From: Allium sativum
Lineage: Eukaryota; Streptophyta; Magnoliopsida; Asparagales; Amaryllidaceae
Length of the DNA: 64,000 nt
Assembly (NCBI GenBank): GCA_030737875.1
Contig: CM060912.1
Coordinates: 260,510,231-260,574,230, forward strand
Direction of reading: 5' to 3'
Shown: piece after piece, positions 34,693 through 47,003 of the stretch
How the letters are laid out: the number at the start of each line of letters is the position of its first letter
How positions within the stretch are numbered: position 1 is the stretch's first letter
The notes under the pieces: generated by a model
Seen by the model: only the letters and a program-made list of their open reading frames with translations
What the model was told of the DNA's origin: nothing
Database searches by the model: none
Translations under genes and position numbers: made by a program

Positions 34693-37449
34693 GGCCTGAA
34701 TAGAACGAGCCGCGCCGCGGTCGTTCGCGAATTTCGACCATTGACTTCGAATGGATATTACGGGAGATCCGATCGTCGGATTCTCCCAAAACTGGAACCA
34801 TTGGGTTCGTATCGAAAATGGCTTTCCAGCGAATATAAGAAATTTGAAATCTAACGGTTGGATTTGGAATTACGTCCAAATCAAATTTGGAAAAGGTCGA
34901 TGTAAGTGCAGTTCGACGACCGTTTATGGAAATCGACTGTACGGGCCTTGATAAAATTATTAAAAATATTAATAATTTGTGTAAAATCATAATAAATGAT
35001 TTGGGAAGAATTGGGATGAAAAATTCCACGTTTGTAAAGATAAAAATATATTTTTATCAAAATGAACTAGTTATGAACTAGAATTAGAATCCAATTATTT
35101 TTAAATAAATAAATTGGATCGAGAATGGGTTTTAAAATAACCAGAAATTTCCAATATATGAATTAGAATGTATTTGAATGGAAAACACCTTCAGAATATT
35201 TTGATATTGGATTTCGTGATTATACGGGTATTGTTATAGAAATTTGGAAGATATAGTTTCTATCGTTATTTCCAATACGATATCTGTTGGTTTCAGAATT
35301 CGTTATTGAATATAAGCCGATATAATTTCTATTCAAAGCCTTATATTTAATATCGAATTGGATTTTGGGTTTGTCGTGAACGGTGTCTTCACTAACACAG
35401 TTCTTAAACCCAATGGAGTTAAGAAAATTAGAAACTAACTGGAGATTAGCTAAGTTGAATGGTTTCCTGGGTATTGATCTGATGTTGGTTTCGGCCTTCG
35501 GGACTAATACTTATAGAATTGTTCTCTTACTAATTTACGGTTACAGACTAAAGGAATGTGAATTGGGTTTATTGTGAACTGTGTTTTTAACGACATTCGT
35601 TCTTTAACCCGATTAACGGAGAAATGTGATTTGGAATTTATAAATCTTTTAATTAAGATTTAATGGAATTCTCCAAAGTAAGGTTTCCAATTCAATAAAA
35701 TAAATTGGAATAGAATAGAATTCGATTTGGTAATAATCGAAATGAGCTTATGTGGAGGAAGACCGTTACTACAAATGGAATTTAAAAAGGCTTTGCCGTT
35801 ATTCCATTTATATTATTAGCTGGATATGGAAGTTTATATCGATTACGTATATTGATCTGTTTTCCGTGAAGATTCCATAATTAATGGAATGAGGTTTTGG
35901 GTTTATCGTGAACTGTGTTTTCAAACGACATTAGTTCTTTAACCTAGTTAAAGATAAGATTAATTTTTTAACTTTGAAAAGTCATTAAGTAATGATTTTT
36001 GAGATTAAAACTGAATTAGAGTTTTAATGAATCTTTAATTAGATTGAAATGATCGAGAATGGAGTATCACCAGTTTTTCTCCAAAGCGATAGTTAAATCT
36101 TTAATTAGATTTGAACGCGAAACGGTAATTAATATTTACCGTTAACACTGTGGTGTTACATATGGAGTATTACCAGTTTTGCTCCATGGGATGAATAAGT
36201 TGGAATTGGGAAATGAAATAAATGATTACTTCGGTGTAGTTTGCTAATCCCGACTAGTTTTGAAAACCTTAATATGGTTTGAAATGATATCAAAAGGAAG
36301 GTTAAAGAATAAATTTAAAAGAATTTATATTTGATAAAATTAATGGGAACCTTTCCCAAAGAATAAGAATATTGGAATAAAAGAATATTCATAATTGGAA
36401 TGAGGCGTATGTTGTGTTTTATAACACTTGTTTATTATATACGTGAGTTATTCGGAAAAGCCGGGTTTATACCCATTCTGAATAAATGATTCGACGATAA
36501 GTCGACGATGAAGACGGTGGTTGATGACCGGAGGTCTTCACATCGTTTGGATGATTACTGATGTCTTGATTGGGCTGTACACCCAGGATGAGGTAATAAG
36601 TGGTGATCGTCCAGACGTACTTGGAGATCGACGGATATGCGAGGGCCTCTCTCCTGTATTTTACATATGGGAGAGGAATAAGGTGCCTCCAGTATCGTTC
36701 AGACCCAGAACGAACTTGTAAATGGACGGTGTGTCTGACATCAGATTTCATTCTGTGTGATTGATAGACGTTAGTTGCATCGCATGGATTGCCTGTGTGG
36801 CAAACTGAGATGCAAAGGATCAAGGCTTCTGCATAAAAGCAGAGTCTTGTGGTTGATGATCAAAGCACAGCTTTGATATAGCGTAGCTTTGTGTAGCGTT
36901 AATTCGCAAGCCTCACACACCGGTGTGAACAAGAAACGGGAGAGGACTCCAGGGACGACATGCGTTTCCTTCTAGCTAGGAGTGGTGTCAGCGTTTTGCA
37001 AGCCCTGACGTTTTATTTATGTGGATGATGGATAGGAGGCTCCTCGGTTATATCGGTCGTTCCGGGGCCGATGGTTTGGTCGGGATATGACCTATTGGCT
37101 AGCTTTTTGACCAAGCCACCAAGGTTCACACACAAGAAGAAAGTATGAAACTATGTTCCTCGGATCGCGCTCCCTTCGGATCGCCTCCTCGTATCGTGAA
37201 ACCTTTAGGCGGATCGGCCCGCTCACGCCACCTCGATCCGAACCGACCCATCGCTACCCCTTCACACCGATCCGAGCACTAAGGACGTGACGAAGCTCCT
37301 GACCAAGTCCATCACGATCCGCAAACGATGGATCTCACGACACGTGTCCTCAACGGCTAATTTGACCCATTCTACATCAAGCCACGATCCGATCCGACTA
37401 TCCCGGGTTTTGCACCACGTGTCACCTCGAACCGTCTGACAGAATCAGC

Positions 37450-37457
37450 TATAAATA
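37450..37457 (+). promoter_or_regulatory. TATA box of the Tat LTR
   Basis: TATAAATA followed by GCCCAGAGACTGG. RNA start would be expected about 30 bp downstream, near 37485, which places the hairpin at 37644 within the transcribed part of the LTR. Confidence 0.7.
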
Positions 37458-37643
37458 GCCCAGAGACTGGCATTTTTCAGGATCTTTTGGCAGTTCTGAG
37501 TATTGATTCCACCATTGCTGTCATACCACTATTTCTTATCAGTTGTAATTCGAGATTACTGAGAGAAATCACAATTGTAAGAGTGAGTTTGAGTGAAAAT
37601 TATTGGTTGTACTAGCATTCAAAGTATAGTCAGTAACATATAA

Positions 37644-37675
37644 AGTGGAGGTAGGCTCGTTAACGCCGAACCACT
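37644..37675 (+). promoter_or_regulatory. Conserved LTR hairpin of the Tat element
   Basis: AGTGG (37644-37648) pairs with CCACT (37671-37675); inner GGC with GCC. Same layout as in E1 and at 55953-55985. Confidence 0.6.
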
Positions 37676-37776
37676 ATAAACCCTGTGTATTCATTGCTTT
37701 TTCCTCATTTTCCAGTTATAATTCTCTAAGAATCAGAACAATTTGGGTTTTAGGTTCAAATTTTGATCTAACATTT

Positions 37777-37793
37777 TGGTGCTTTCACTGAGA
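37777..37793 (+). other. Primer-binding site of the Tat element
   Basis: TGGTGCTTTCACTGAGA begins three bases after the LTR. It starts with the TGG expected opposite a tRNA CCA end. The tRNA cannot be named without a comparison to tRNA sequences. Confidence 0.7.
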
Positions 37794-37909
37794 AAGGATT
37801 TCTCGACATATTGGGTTGTTTCTCCGTTGTTTGGATAGTCAGGTCCGAAGAAAACAGTCCCAAAACTTCACTATTCAGATTTTTGAAGATTCCAGCGACA
37901 TCTGATATC

Positions 37910-38547
37910 ATGGCTGGAAAGAAGTCTAAGGAATTACGAGCTTCACAGGCGAATGAAGTCGCGAATGAAGCAATTGAAGAAAGTGTGCACGTGCAGGTCG
38001 AGGAGGGCCTCGCGGATCGCGGCAACCCATGGCGGAACGAACCGGACAAGACGTGGCGATCCAGGCTGAAGAGGGCACCACGATCCGTGCTCATGAAGGT
38101 GGAGCGAACCGATCTGCTGAAGGGGTTGTCACCCGATCCCATGACAACGCGCCGAACCCTCTGCCTAGCGTCACCACGAACCGAACCAGGGGGGCGCGAC
38201 GAGCCATCGACACCGACCCACAACGATCCGAAGTGATGACCGAACTGCAACTCAACCTGGAAAGGAGGTTACGGCTCATTCTTCCCGTCCCGGTACCTCT
38301 GTTTGACCTGGCTCAGGTTCTCTGCGTATAAGAGAAAATGTTGACGATCAATATGATCCTTCTGCCCCAGTTACCGAGGGAGATCTCTCTCGCTTCTCTG
38401 AGATGTGGGATAGGCTGTTTGATTAATTGGCTACCCAGAGACAGGAGAGTTCCGTGCTACGACAGAATTTGACTGCTATGGATAGAAGGCTCAATGATCT
38501 TGCAAGGCAAAGAGCCCCTAATCCAGCTCGTCCGCTCACCCCAGAGT
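37910..38547 (+). pseudogene. gag: Tat gag, N-terminal piece
   Basis: Starts at ATG 37910 (MAGKKSKELRASQANEVANE). After a frame change around 38030-38240 it continues as NVDDQYDPSAPVTEGDLSRF, reaches a TAA at 38424-38426 (probably from CAA), and goes on through RLNDLARQRAPNPARP to LTPE at the insertion point. The next codon is split by the AGAGT duplication of the Tekay element and continues at 50336. The piece is the variable N-terminal part of gag, with repeated GGATCG-type DNA motifs (38015-38230). Its protein start is judged from the parallel in E1. Confidence 0.8.
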
Positions 38548-40429
38548 TGTAACACCCCACGCCCGCTATGGTCACTCACTAAGGGAATGCAATAGCATCG
38601 GTGGAGTATTTTACTGAATATAGAACAGAAAAATTACAACAAGACAGATATAAATAGTACTTGAAAATTTAAAACATCATCTCATAACAGCGGAAATAAA
38701 CATGTCTGGTTACATCATAAAACCACGATAAAAGTCAAGTACAATATCCATCAAAATAAAGAAGTACATAATCCCACTCTTTCATACAATAGCCAGAACA
38801 AAAGAAAAGATAACTGGATAACTGGAGCTTTACATCTACCCAAGCTCCTAAAGACTGGAACAGCAATCCGATCAAGCTTTACTACCGCTAGGATCCACCG
38901 TAGGACCTGATGGTTGGGAAAAAGATAAAAACAACGGGGTCAGACATAAGTCTGAGTGAGCCCTATAACTTTAACAATAAAATCATTAAAGTAACCAGAG
39001 AAGACATAAACTTGACCTACGGTAATATCTGGGGATGAATGGCTACACTAAGCAGCTTGGTAGACTTAGGATAAACTAAGATAACCGTAAGGACGCATCT
39101 ACCCACCCAAGGATAATTACTAACTGCACCACACCAGTCATTCCTACTTAAAGGTTGATCCCTTCCAAGGACTTAGAAAATTTCCCCAGTAGTTTCCTGT
39201 ACCCCTAGCCCACTACATAGGTGCCGTCTGCCCCTATCTCCACTTGGTGTACTCAGTAATTCTTACCCAGTAGTTTCGTGTACCCCTACATAGGTGCCGT
39301 CTGCCCCTATCTTTATTAGGTGTACCCACTACTCCCCATCGATCGGCTCCCTACCGTAGATACCCGTGCTGGTCCCACAGTGGGTTGTATCACTCCCCTA
39401 AAGTGGCTACCCGATACTATCAACGGTGCACGGCTTTATATCTACACGATGCAACAACGGCTTATCTACCAGCCCGGGCCCACACACGCATATGAAACCC
39501 GTTGGACTTGCGTTGCCACCGCTAACCCGTTTTGGCCTCTTATAATCAAGCCCAATATGCGTGTCCCGTCACTCGACATGGGTCGAGCCCACAAAGATAC
39601 GTTTGGGATATTGGTTGAAATGGGCCCCCCCACAAGCTACCCACCTAAGCTTGTCATATATCTAGTGTATCCCACTTAACCCTTTAATCATGTTTAATTA
39701 TATGTTTGCACTTGGTTAAGTATTCTAATCGTATTTTCTATTGCCACCCAAGGCAACCCACTAGATTCCACATGCCACCCAAGGCAACCACAAAATTTCC
39801 ACATGCCACCGAAGGCACCCACTTAACCCCTCATGTCCCACTACATGCTAATATGGTTAAGTGTTTCTTAATTAATTAAGACCGTGATCTCCCATAAAGA
39901 CCTCCCACATTAGACTGGCTGTTATGACCGCCTGGTTAAGCCGGTAGAGTCCGGGCAGTCTTACGTCATAACAGAGCCTAACCTCGTGTCTTTACTTTAA
40001 TCACGTATTTAATTTATGGCTAAGACCTCTCACATTGGGCTGACATTTGTAGCAACTGGTTAAGCCGGTCGGGTCCGGGCAGTTTTACACTACAAATGAG
40101 TCCAACCTCGTGTCTTAGTCGATTAATTACACCTAATTAATCACCCCCAGATTAATTATCCCTAATTAATATCAAGTTTTCCATAACATGGGTAGACCTA
40201 ACTCAATAGGTAAATTCCCATGGGGTAGACCTAACTCAATAGGTAAATTCCCACTTATGGTAATTTATTTTTATGGTATGCTTAATCATACCCAATCATA
40301 CTTTTATTAACATATTTACCAACCCCATCGTTCCCCACGTAAATCGTTCTTATTTCATGACATAAATAAGGGGAAGATCATCACAAATATCATGGGTTTA
40401 GCATACCACTTTATCATGGGTTAAGAGGA

Positions 40430-41060
40430 TGTCAACTTGCATATATGAGCATATATTAACCCAACTACATATAACCCAAACTTGCATATTATCATACACA
40501 TGATTTGCATAACATGTTGCATATGAGCTTGCATATTATCATACACATATCTTGCATAACTTGTTGAACTTGCATATAGGCATTCTCATAACTTGCATAA
40601 CATGTTAAACATGCATTTAAGCATACACATAACTTGCATAAGCATTCACATACTTGCATAAGCATCCACATACTTGCATAAGCATTCACATACTTGCATA
40701 AACATGCATAACTTGCATATCACATAAATCTTGCATTTAAACATATACATGACTTACATAAGCATCCATATACTTGCATAAGCATGCATAACTTGCATAT
40801 CACATAAATCTTGCATTTAAACATATACTTAACTTGCATAAGCATCCATATACTTGCATAAGCATGCATAACTTGCATATCACATTAAACTTGCATTTAA
40901 ACATATACTTAACTTGCATAACTCACTTTGTTAAACATGCATAATTCCACTCATTAAATATGCATAAACCCACTTGTTAATCATGCATAAACCAACTTGT
41001 TAAGAATGCATAAATCAACTTATTAAGCATGCATAAACCAACTTATCAAACGTGCATAAA
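40430..41060. repeat. TGCATAA-rich repeat region in the Tekay LTR
   Basis: Irregular repeats of CTTGCATAA, GCATATCACAT and TTAAACATATAC, with two clear tandem copies of about 85 bp (40708-40875). Present equally in the other LTR (48885-49515). Confidence 0.85.
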
Positions 41061-41529
41061 CATAGAACAACATAGAGTAACATATCATTATAAATGATTC
41101 AAACTCACTAATCCGCATTTAAGACCATAAGTCTCATTACACCCAATCTACTTACTTTAACAATTGATGTTAAAGTGATAGAAACTCACCAAAACCAAGA
41201 TTAAAACTTATGAAGGGGAATTAGTTGCTAAATATGAAGAAGCCAATGATTAGAGATTGATTAGAGAGGGATTAGCTTGCAACTTCCTTCTTAAATTAGT
41301 GGAGGCTCCTTCTAGGATTTAATTTGGCGGCATGAGGCCATCATTTCTATCTTTAGTATGGATTAGGGTAGGTTTAGGGTGTATTTATAGATTAGGAGAG
41401 TGTTTTAGGCCCTTAGATTAATCCTAGATTAGATTAGGTCCATTAGATTTAGGAAATCTCTAGAACCAGCCCTCCAAGCCAGCCTAGAACCCAACCTGGT
41501 GCACCCAAGTTCACTGGACGGCGCGCCCC

Positions 41530-41585
41530 TGTCGACAGGCAAGTCGACACCCCTGTCGACAGGCCTGTCGACAGCCCTGTCGACA
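41530..41585. repeat. GTCGAC palindrome cluster in the Tekay LTR
   Basis: Five GTCGAC sites within 56 bp, several extended to CCTGTCGACAGG. The other LTR has the cluster at 49986-50055 with one 12-bp unit more and one site changed to GTCCAC. Confidence 0.9.
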
Positions 41586-41862
41586 TGGGTAGGGCGGGAA
41601 GCTTCCCGCCTGACCCCGCTTTTCCATTCCAAAATCTGAAATTTAAATTTTTAAATCTATTTTTAGTTTTGAATTTTCTGCAAACTTCATCGGGCCATAA
41701 CTGGGCCATACGGACTCCGATTTTCGAAAACTCGGACTCTATTTTGCGTATTTTTCCGAGACGAACGCAATGACGCAGCCCGTTTCCCCCAATTCCCACG
41801 TCTGAGATTATTTATTCTGTAATTAGTGAATTTTAGCATTAACTAAAATTCGGGGTGTTACA

Positions 41863-41875
41863 TTCTCCCCTCCTT
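41863..41875 (-). other. Polypurine tract of the Tekay element
   Basis: On the minus strand AAGGAGGGGAGAA lies directly before the LTR start TGTAACACCCC. Confidence 0.8.
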
Positions 41876-42415
41876 AAAGGATTTCGTCCCCGAAATCCCT
41901 AAGCTAAGGAGAATGCATATCCTACCATCCAAACATCCATCTACTCAATCCATCAAACACGGGTATGCATTGTCCTTAAAACAATTTCTAATGATGTATG
42001 AGCATATGCAAAAAGTGTGTGTATATGTTCCCTATCCAATGTATGAACATATGCAAACCATGATAGTGCCATGCATCCGTTATGTATGCGAGAGAACCCT
42101 ATCGACACATACAATATCTACATGAGTGCACAATCATTCACCAAAATGCATCATCCATGTGATAACACAACCATTATACATCCATAAATATATTTTCCTA
42201 CACACCATTTTATGCAATATGCAACATGAAGTGACTGAGCCGATCTAGTGTCTAGAGTGTGTGTATATGCATCCACGAGCAACCACTAGCAAACACTTGC
42301 ATCCACTTGCATCCATCAACCATAACATGTCTCAAACACATGTTTCAACCATAGGTTTACCCTATCTAAAGGTCAAAGGTACTAACGAGAGGACATACCA
42401 AAGATAAGATAAGTA
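41876..42415 (-). other. Tekay 3' untranslated region
   Basis: 540 bp between the stop of the polyprotein and the polypurine tract. It is rich in GCATAT/ATGCAT-like short motifs, similar to the LTR part at 40430-41060. The plus-strand frame 41913-42125 is not a gene. Confidence 0.7.
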
Positions 42416-44452
42416 CTAGACAAGCGATTTAGGAGAAAGTAAAGACATACCCTCAAAAAGAAATGGGTACAATGAACGCATCTTCGCTTCCGTCTCCCAA
42501 GTTGCGTTGCTCTCATCTTCTCCCCATTGCACTTTGACTAGCTGAACCTCTCGATTCCTCAATTTCCTAGTCTCTGACCCAAGGATGCGAGTAGGAGCTC
42601 GTCGAATCGTCGCATCACGCTCTACCTCTACATCTCTAAGCAAGCTCGGCTCTACCACCTCTGCGGTCTCATGTAAGCACTTCCTCAGATGTGATACATG
42701 GAATACATCATGAACACCACTAAGTCTGTCGGGCAATTCCACCCTATATGCCATCCGTCCAATCCTTTCCTTGATAGGAAACGGCCCAACAAACCTCGGT
42801 GCTAACTTCCCAACGGATCCGAAGCGAACAACATTTCTCAACGGAGATACCTTAACAAAAACCATATCCCCAACCTCAAACTCGAGATCCGTCCTTCTCT
42901 TGTCCGCATAAGATTTTTGCCTATCTTGCGCTGCTTTCATCCTTCTTCGAATCAAATCGATCTTCTCTGAAGTCTCCCTAACCATATCAGGCCCAAGCAA
43001 GATCTTATCCGTAGATTCCCACCAACATGTAGGTGATCGACAAGGCCTTCCATAGAGAGCTTCGAAAGGAGCCATGCCAATACTGGACTGAAAGCTGTTA
43101 TTATATGCAAACTCCACCAATGGAAGATGCTCTTCCCATGTACCTCCAAAATCTAAGATACAAAGCCTCAAAAGGTCTTCTAGAACACGATTCACCCTCT
43201 CAGTCCGGCCGTCTGTCTGAGGATGATATGCGGTGCTCAGACACAATTGAGTCCCCACTGCTTCTTGCAAACTTCTCCAGAACTCGCTAGTGAAGATAGG
43301 ATCTCGATCACTCACTATGCTAGAGGGTACCCCATGCAATCGAACTATCTCTCGAAGATATACTGAAGCTAGCCATGGAGCGGTCCTCTTGCTCTTCACA
43401 GGTATGAAATGGGCGCTCTTAGTAAGTCTGTCTACCACCACCCAAATTCCTGTATTACCCTTCCTCGATCTGGGTAACCCATCAATAAAATCCATCGAGA
43501 CGCTATCCCACTTCCATTGCGGAACTTCCAATGGGTGAAGCAGCCCACCAGGTTTCTTTTTCTCCGCCTTCACTTGTCGGCACACCAAGCATCGAGCGAC
43601 ATACTCGGCCACATCTTTCTTCATACCGGCCCAGAAGAAAACCCTCTTCATGTCTCGGTACATCTTGTCCCCACCGGGATGAATGGTCATCCTAGAACGG
43701 TGTGGGTCATCAAGAATAGCCTTCCTCAAACCCTCGTCTTGCGGTACATAAAGTCTACCGTCTCTGCGCAAGCACCCCCTATCGTCTAGGGTGTACCTAC
43801 TCAAATGGCTGGACGACTCCCCCCTTATGAGCTTCCCCACCAACTCAACCAACTGTGGGTCGTCCCTCTGTGCTTCACCAATCCGCCCCAAAAGAGTAGG
43901 TCTAACTTCCAAGGAAGCTAGCAAACCGGGTACATAATCAACGGAAGGTCTGAAATCAAACATCGAGATAAATTCCAAGCTTCGTTGTTCCACGAACAAT
44001 GGACTCAAGGACAACCTCTTTCTGCTCAAGGCGTCCGCCACCACGTTACCCTTGCCAGGGGTATACGCTATCTCGAAATCATAGGATGCTAAGAATTCCA
44101 TCCACCTTTGCTGTCTCAGATTCAAATCCTTCTGAGAAAACAAGTACTTCAATGATTTGTGGTCAGTGAACAACTCGAATCTCTCACCAAGAAGATAATG
44201 GCGCCAAATCTTAAGCGCAAAAACAATAGCGGCCAGCTCTAGATCATGGGTAGGGTAATTTTTCTCATGTGCCCTCAACTGCCTTCCACCATAGGCTATT
44301 ACCCTTCCCTCTTGCATTAAGACTGCGCCAAGTCCTGTCCCACAGGCATCGGTATAGACAACAAATGGCTTGCTCCCATCTGGCAACACTAAAACTGGAG
44401 CAGTGGTTAAAGCTCTCTTTAACCGTCGGAACGCATCATCACAATCTACATC
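42416..44452 (-). pseudogene. Tekay RNase H, integrase and chromodomain
   Basis: Same frame as the preceding RT piece after its TAG. RNase H: FVVYTDACGTGLGAVLMQ, THDLELAAIVFALKIWRHYL and FTDHKSLKYLF. Integrase: zinc-binding HPGGDKMYRDMKRVFFW with CLVCRQVKAEKKKPG, and a catalytic triad in VSMDFIDGLPRS, IVSDRDPIFTSEF and DGRTERVNRVLED. The C-terminus has YRVELPDRLSGVHDVFHVSHL, then a chromodomain-like REVQLVKVQWGEDESNATWE ending KMRSLYPFLFEG. The chromodomain would guide insertion to marked chromatin. The frame of 657 codons from 44389 is itself intact. Confidence 0.93.
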
Positions 44453-44881
44453 CTATGTAAAAACAAGATTCTTCTTTGTTAAGCGGGTTAATGGGGCTGA
44501 TATCTTCGCGAAGTCTTTAATAAACTTCCTATAATAACCCGCCAACCCCAAGAAACTTCTTACTTCGGTAGTATTCTTTGGAACCTTCCAATCCTGAATT
44601 GATACTACCTTCGCGGGATCCACAGTTATCCCTTCCTTGGAGACCACGTGCCCCAAGAACCGCACCTCTTTCCTCCAGAAGTGACATTTAGAGAATTTAG
44701 CCTTAAGGCTATGTGCCCAAAGAGTCTTCAATACCTCCCCAAGATGTAGGGCATGCTCTTCTTCACTCTTAGAAAATACTAAGATATCACCCACAAAGAC
44801 CACCACGAATTTATTAAGGAACTCCCTGAACACCCTACTCATCAAATCAACAAAGTATGCAGGGGCGTTCGTCAACCCCAA
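44453..44881 (-). pseudogene. Tekay RT, second part, with altered catalytic motif
   Basis: Resumes [20 protein letters not shown]. The catalytic box reads [14 protein letters not shown], so the first Asp of the usual F/Y-x-D-D pair is Gly. RT needs both Asp residues for metal binding, so this copy should be inactive. Downstream [17 protein letters not shown] and [15 protein letters not shown] are normal. A TAG at 44455-44453 stops the frame where Trp is usual (TGG). The change of Asp to Gly is GAT/GAC to GGT/GGC. Confidence 0.92.
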
Positions 44882-46808
44882 ATGGCATCACCAGCCACTC
44901 ATAAAAACCATCCGGAGTTCTAAAGGCAGTCTTGTCTATGCTATCCTCAGCCACCCTCAACTGATGAAACCCCGTGGCTAAGTCCAATTGAGAAAATATT
45001 GAAGCGCCAACCAACTGATCGAAAAGATCATCAATCCTCGGCAATGGGTGTCTATTCTTCTTTGTGAGCTTATTGAGTTCTCTATAGTCTACACAAAGTC
45101 TGAGGGACCCATCCGCCTTCGTAGCAAATACTACGGGAGCACCCCACTCCGATATACTTCGCCTTATGAACCCCTTCTCAAGCAACATCCCTACTTGCTT
45201 ATGGAGTTCCCTCCTCTCACGAGGAGCCATGTGGCGCACTGGTAAAGATACCGGTTTAGCATTATCCACCAGATATATTCGGAAGTCAATTTCCCGCTTC
45301 GGAGGTAAGCCCTTCACCTCCTCAAACACATCCGGATATTCCCGGACCACTCTAACAGATTGCAAACTCTCGACCGAAGCGTCAAGCGATTCAAGATAAC
45401 TTAGCATAACAGAGTCCATGGGATTACAAGAAATCTCGAGAGTGTTACCCAAGCGGGTCATGAGCCTAACAACTCTCCTTTCGCAATCAAGAACGGCACC
45501 ATTACTGGATAACCAGTCCATGCCCAAAATCAACCCATAGCCCGTGAAGACCAACACAAAAGCATCACATCTAAACTCAATGCTAAGTATAGAAATCTTC
45601 AAACCCAAACATATCATGGACAAATAAGTGGAGCCCCCAATTGGGTTTGAAACAACCAAGGGATCATCTACCAGATTAGTGTCTAAGTGCAGTGACTCAA
45701 CTAATAATGATGAGATAAACGAATGCGATGCGCCTGAATCAAACAATGTATGGGCAGGATGATCAAATAGAAAGACCAGACTTTCAACGGAAATAGTTCT
45801 ACCTCTCTCCTGAATCGGTGGAACCGCGAGAGCCTGTACTTGCCCCCTAGCCTGACCCGGTGCCATAAGAGCTTGCACCTGTCCTCCTGAGGTAGATCCC
45901 GTCCTTTGCCCTTTCTTAGGGCAATCCTTCACTAAATGCCCTGCTTCGCCACAGTGGAAGCAGCCAGTCTTCTTCTTCTTGCGACAATCCTTGCTTAGGT
46001 GGCCAGGTGTCCCACAATTGAAACACTTCTTCTTCTTGCTCTTGCCACCGTTGTCTTTCCCACCTTTATTTTGCTGTTGTTGCTGAGGTCTCTTTTGGTC
46101 TCCCTTCTTCTCGGGTGCCTTATTAGCATTGGGACCCTTCTCTTCTTCATACATGAGTGCCATGTCAACTAGCTTCTCAAAGGTGGCCCCCATAGGGATA
46201 TGAGTCATAGCCAACCCATGCATTGGTTCATTCAAGCCTTTCACGAACCGCAAAGCCTTCTTCTCCGGTGTATTCACCATATCTAGGCCAAACCTTGCCA
46301 ATTGATTAAATTTGTTGACATATTCCTTCACCGAGAGATTTCCTTGCTTAAGAGTCAAGAATATTTCCATGTACAAGTTTTCCTCCGCCCTTGAGAGAAA
46401 CTTTGCCACAAATCTTTGGCTAAAATCCGCCCAAGAGTCAACGGGGCGTTCTCCATTAGTGACCTCCCACCAGAATGAGGCCTCTCCCTTCATTAACCAA
46501 CCAGCCAACTTGACTTTCTTTCCTTCTTCCATCTCAAAGATATCTATCAACTCTTCCACCTCCTTAAGCCAATCTCTAGCTTCCACAAAAGTTTCAGATC
46601 CTTGAAAAGGTTTCCCTCCCATAGCTTTAAATTCCTTGCAAGTCTTAGCAAAAGTATCCGTGCGAGGAGGAGGGGGAGGAGGAAGAACGGGTGCTACGGT
46701 TGGTGGAGGAACATTTGCTGGACCCGCAGTGGTGGCCCTAGCCTCCATCAATCTCCTATACCATACTGGTACCGTCACACCCTCCGGAAAGTTAAGATCC
46801 TCAGCCAT
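44847..46808 (-). pseudogene. Tekay gag-protease-RT, first part up to a frameshift
   Basis: Starts [20 protein letters not shown] at 46808. The gag core has [18 protein letters not shown] (residues about 109-125) and the knuckles [14 protein letters not shown] (262-275) and [14 protein letters not shown] (283-296). Protease motifs are [13 protein letters not shown] (about 354-366) and [10 protein letters not shown] starts with [34 protein letters not shown] and [13 protein letters not shown]. At 44876-44879 a run of four C on the plus strand has one base too many, shifting the frame within MPFGLTNAP; the shifted frame ends at 44847. Upstream of this point it is intact. Confidence 0.93.
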
Positions 46809-47003
46809 GCTGAAACGAAAAAGGAAAGATTCAAAACGGAGAATTCGAAGGATATAGATATGGCTATTGGGGATTATGCTTTTCTTTCAAAAACTTTTCT
46901 CTTTAAAGACATATTTTTGAAAATATCTCTTCCAAAAATGTTTTTATGAAAATAGTTTTCTAAAAATTTTATCTGTTCCGGTAACCTTTGCTCTAATACC
47001 ACG
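46809..47003 (-). other. Tekay leader and primer-binding site
   Basis: On the minus strand TGGTATTAGAGC starts two bases after the LTR and differs by one base from the initiator-Met type TGGTATCAGAGC. The rest is a short AT-rich leader to the gag start at 46808. Confidence 0.8.

Larger units (their letters stand above)
31792..37092 (+). repeat. 3' LTR of L, first part
   Basis: Begins TGTAACAACCCGG and parallels the 5' LTR, but keeps the 1.5 kb missing there. That retained part contains a GC-rich patch (32701-33010) and short tandem repeats (33250-33515). It stops at GATATGACC (37092), where the Tat element is inserted. The intact 5' LTR continues GATATGACCAGTTTACG near 29795. Confidence 0.88.
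37093..37773 (+). repeat. 5' LTR of the Tat element
   Basis: Starts TATTGGCTAGC (TG changed to TA; the other LTR keeps TGTTGGC) and ends ATCTAACA. It contains many GGATCG/CGATCC motifs at 37155-37390, a TATAAATA box (37450-37457) and the hairpin at 37644-37675. Confidence 0.95.
38548..41862 (-). repeat. 3' LTR of the Tekay element (left copy)
   Basis: 3315 bp. Notable parts are a minus-strand TATAAATA box near 41382-41389, a TGCATAA-rich region (40430-41060) and a GTCGAC-palindrome cluster (41530-41585). Open frames such as 39320-39679 recur in the other LTR at 47776-48135 because the LTRs are near-identical; they are not supported as genes. Confidence 0.95.

Noticed and set aside
39320..39679. 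119-codon open frame present twice (also 47776-48135)
   Set aside because: The two copies are the two Tekay LTRs, so sharing is expected. No domain, and the frame is antisense to the element.
43033..43789. Plus-strand frames across the Tekay integrase region
   Set aside because: Shadows of the minus-strand integrase, which has clear catalytic motifs.
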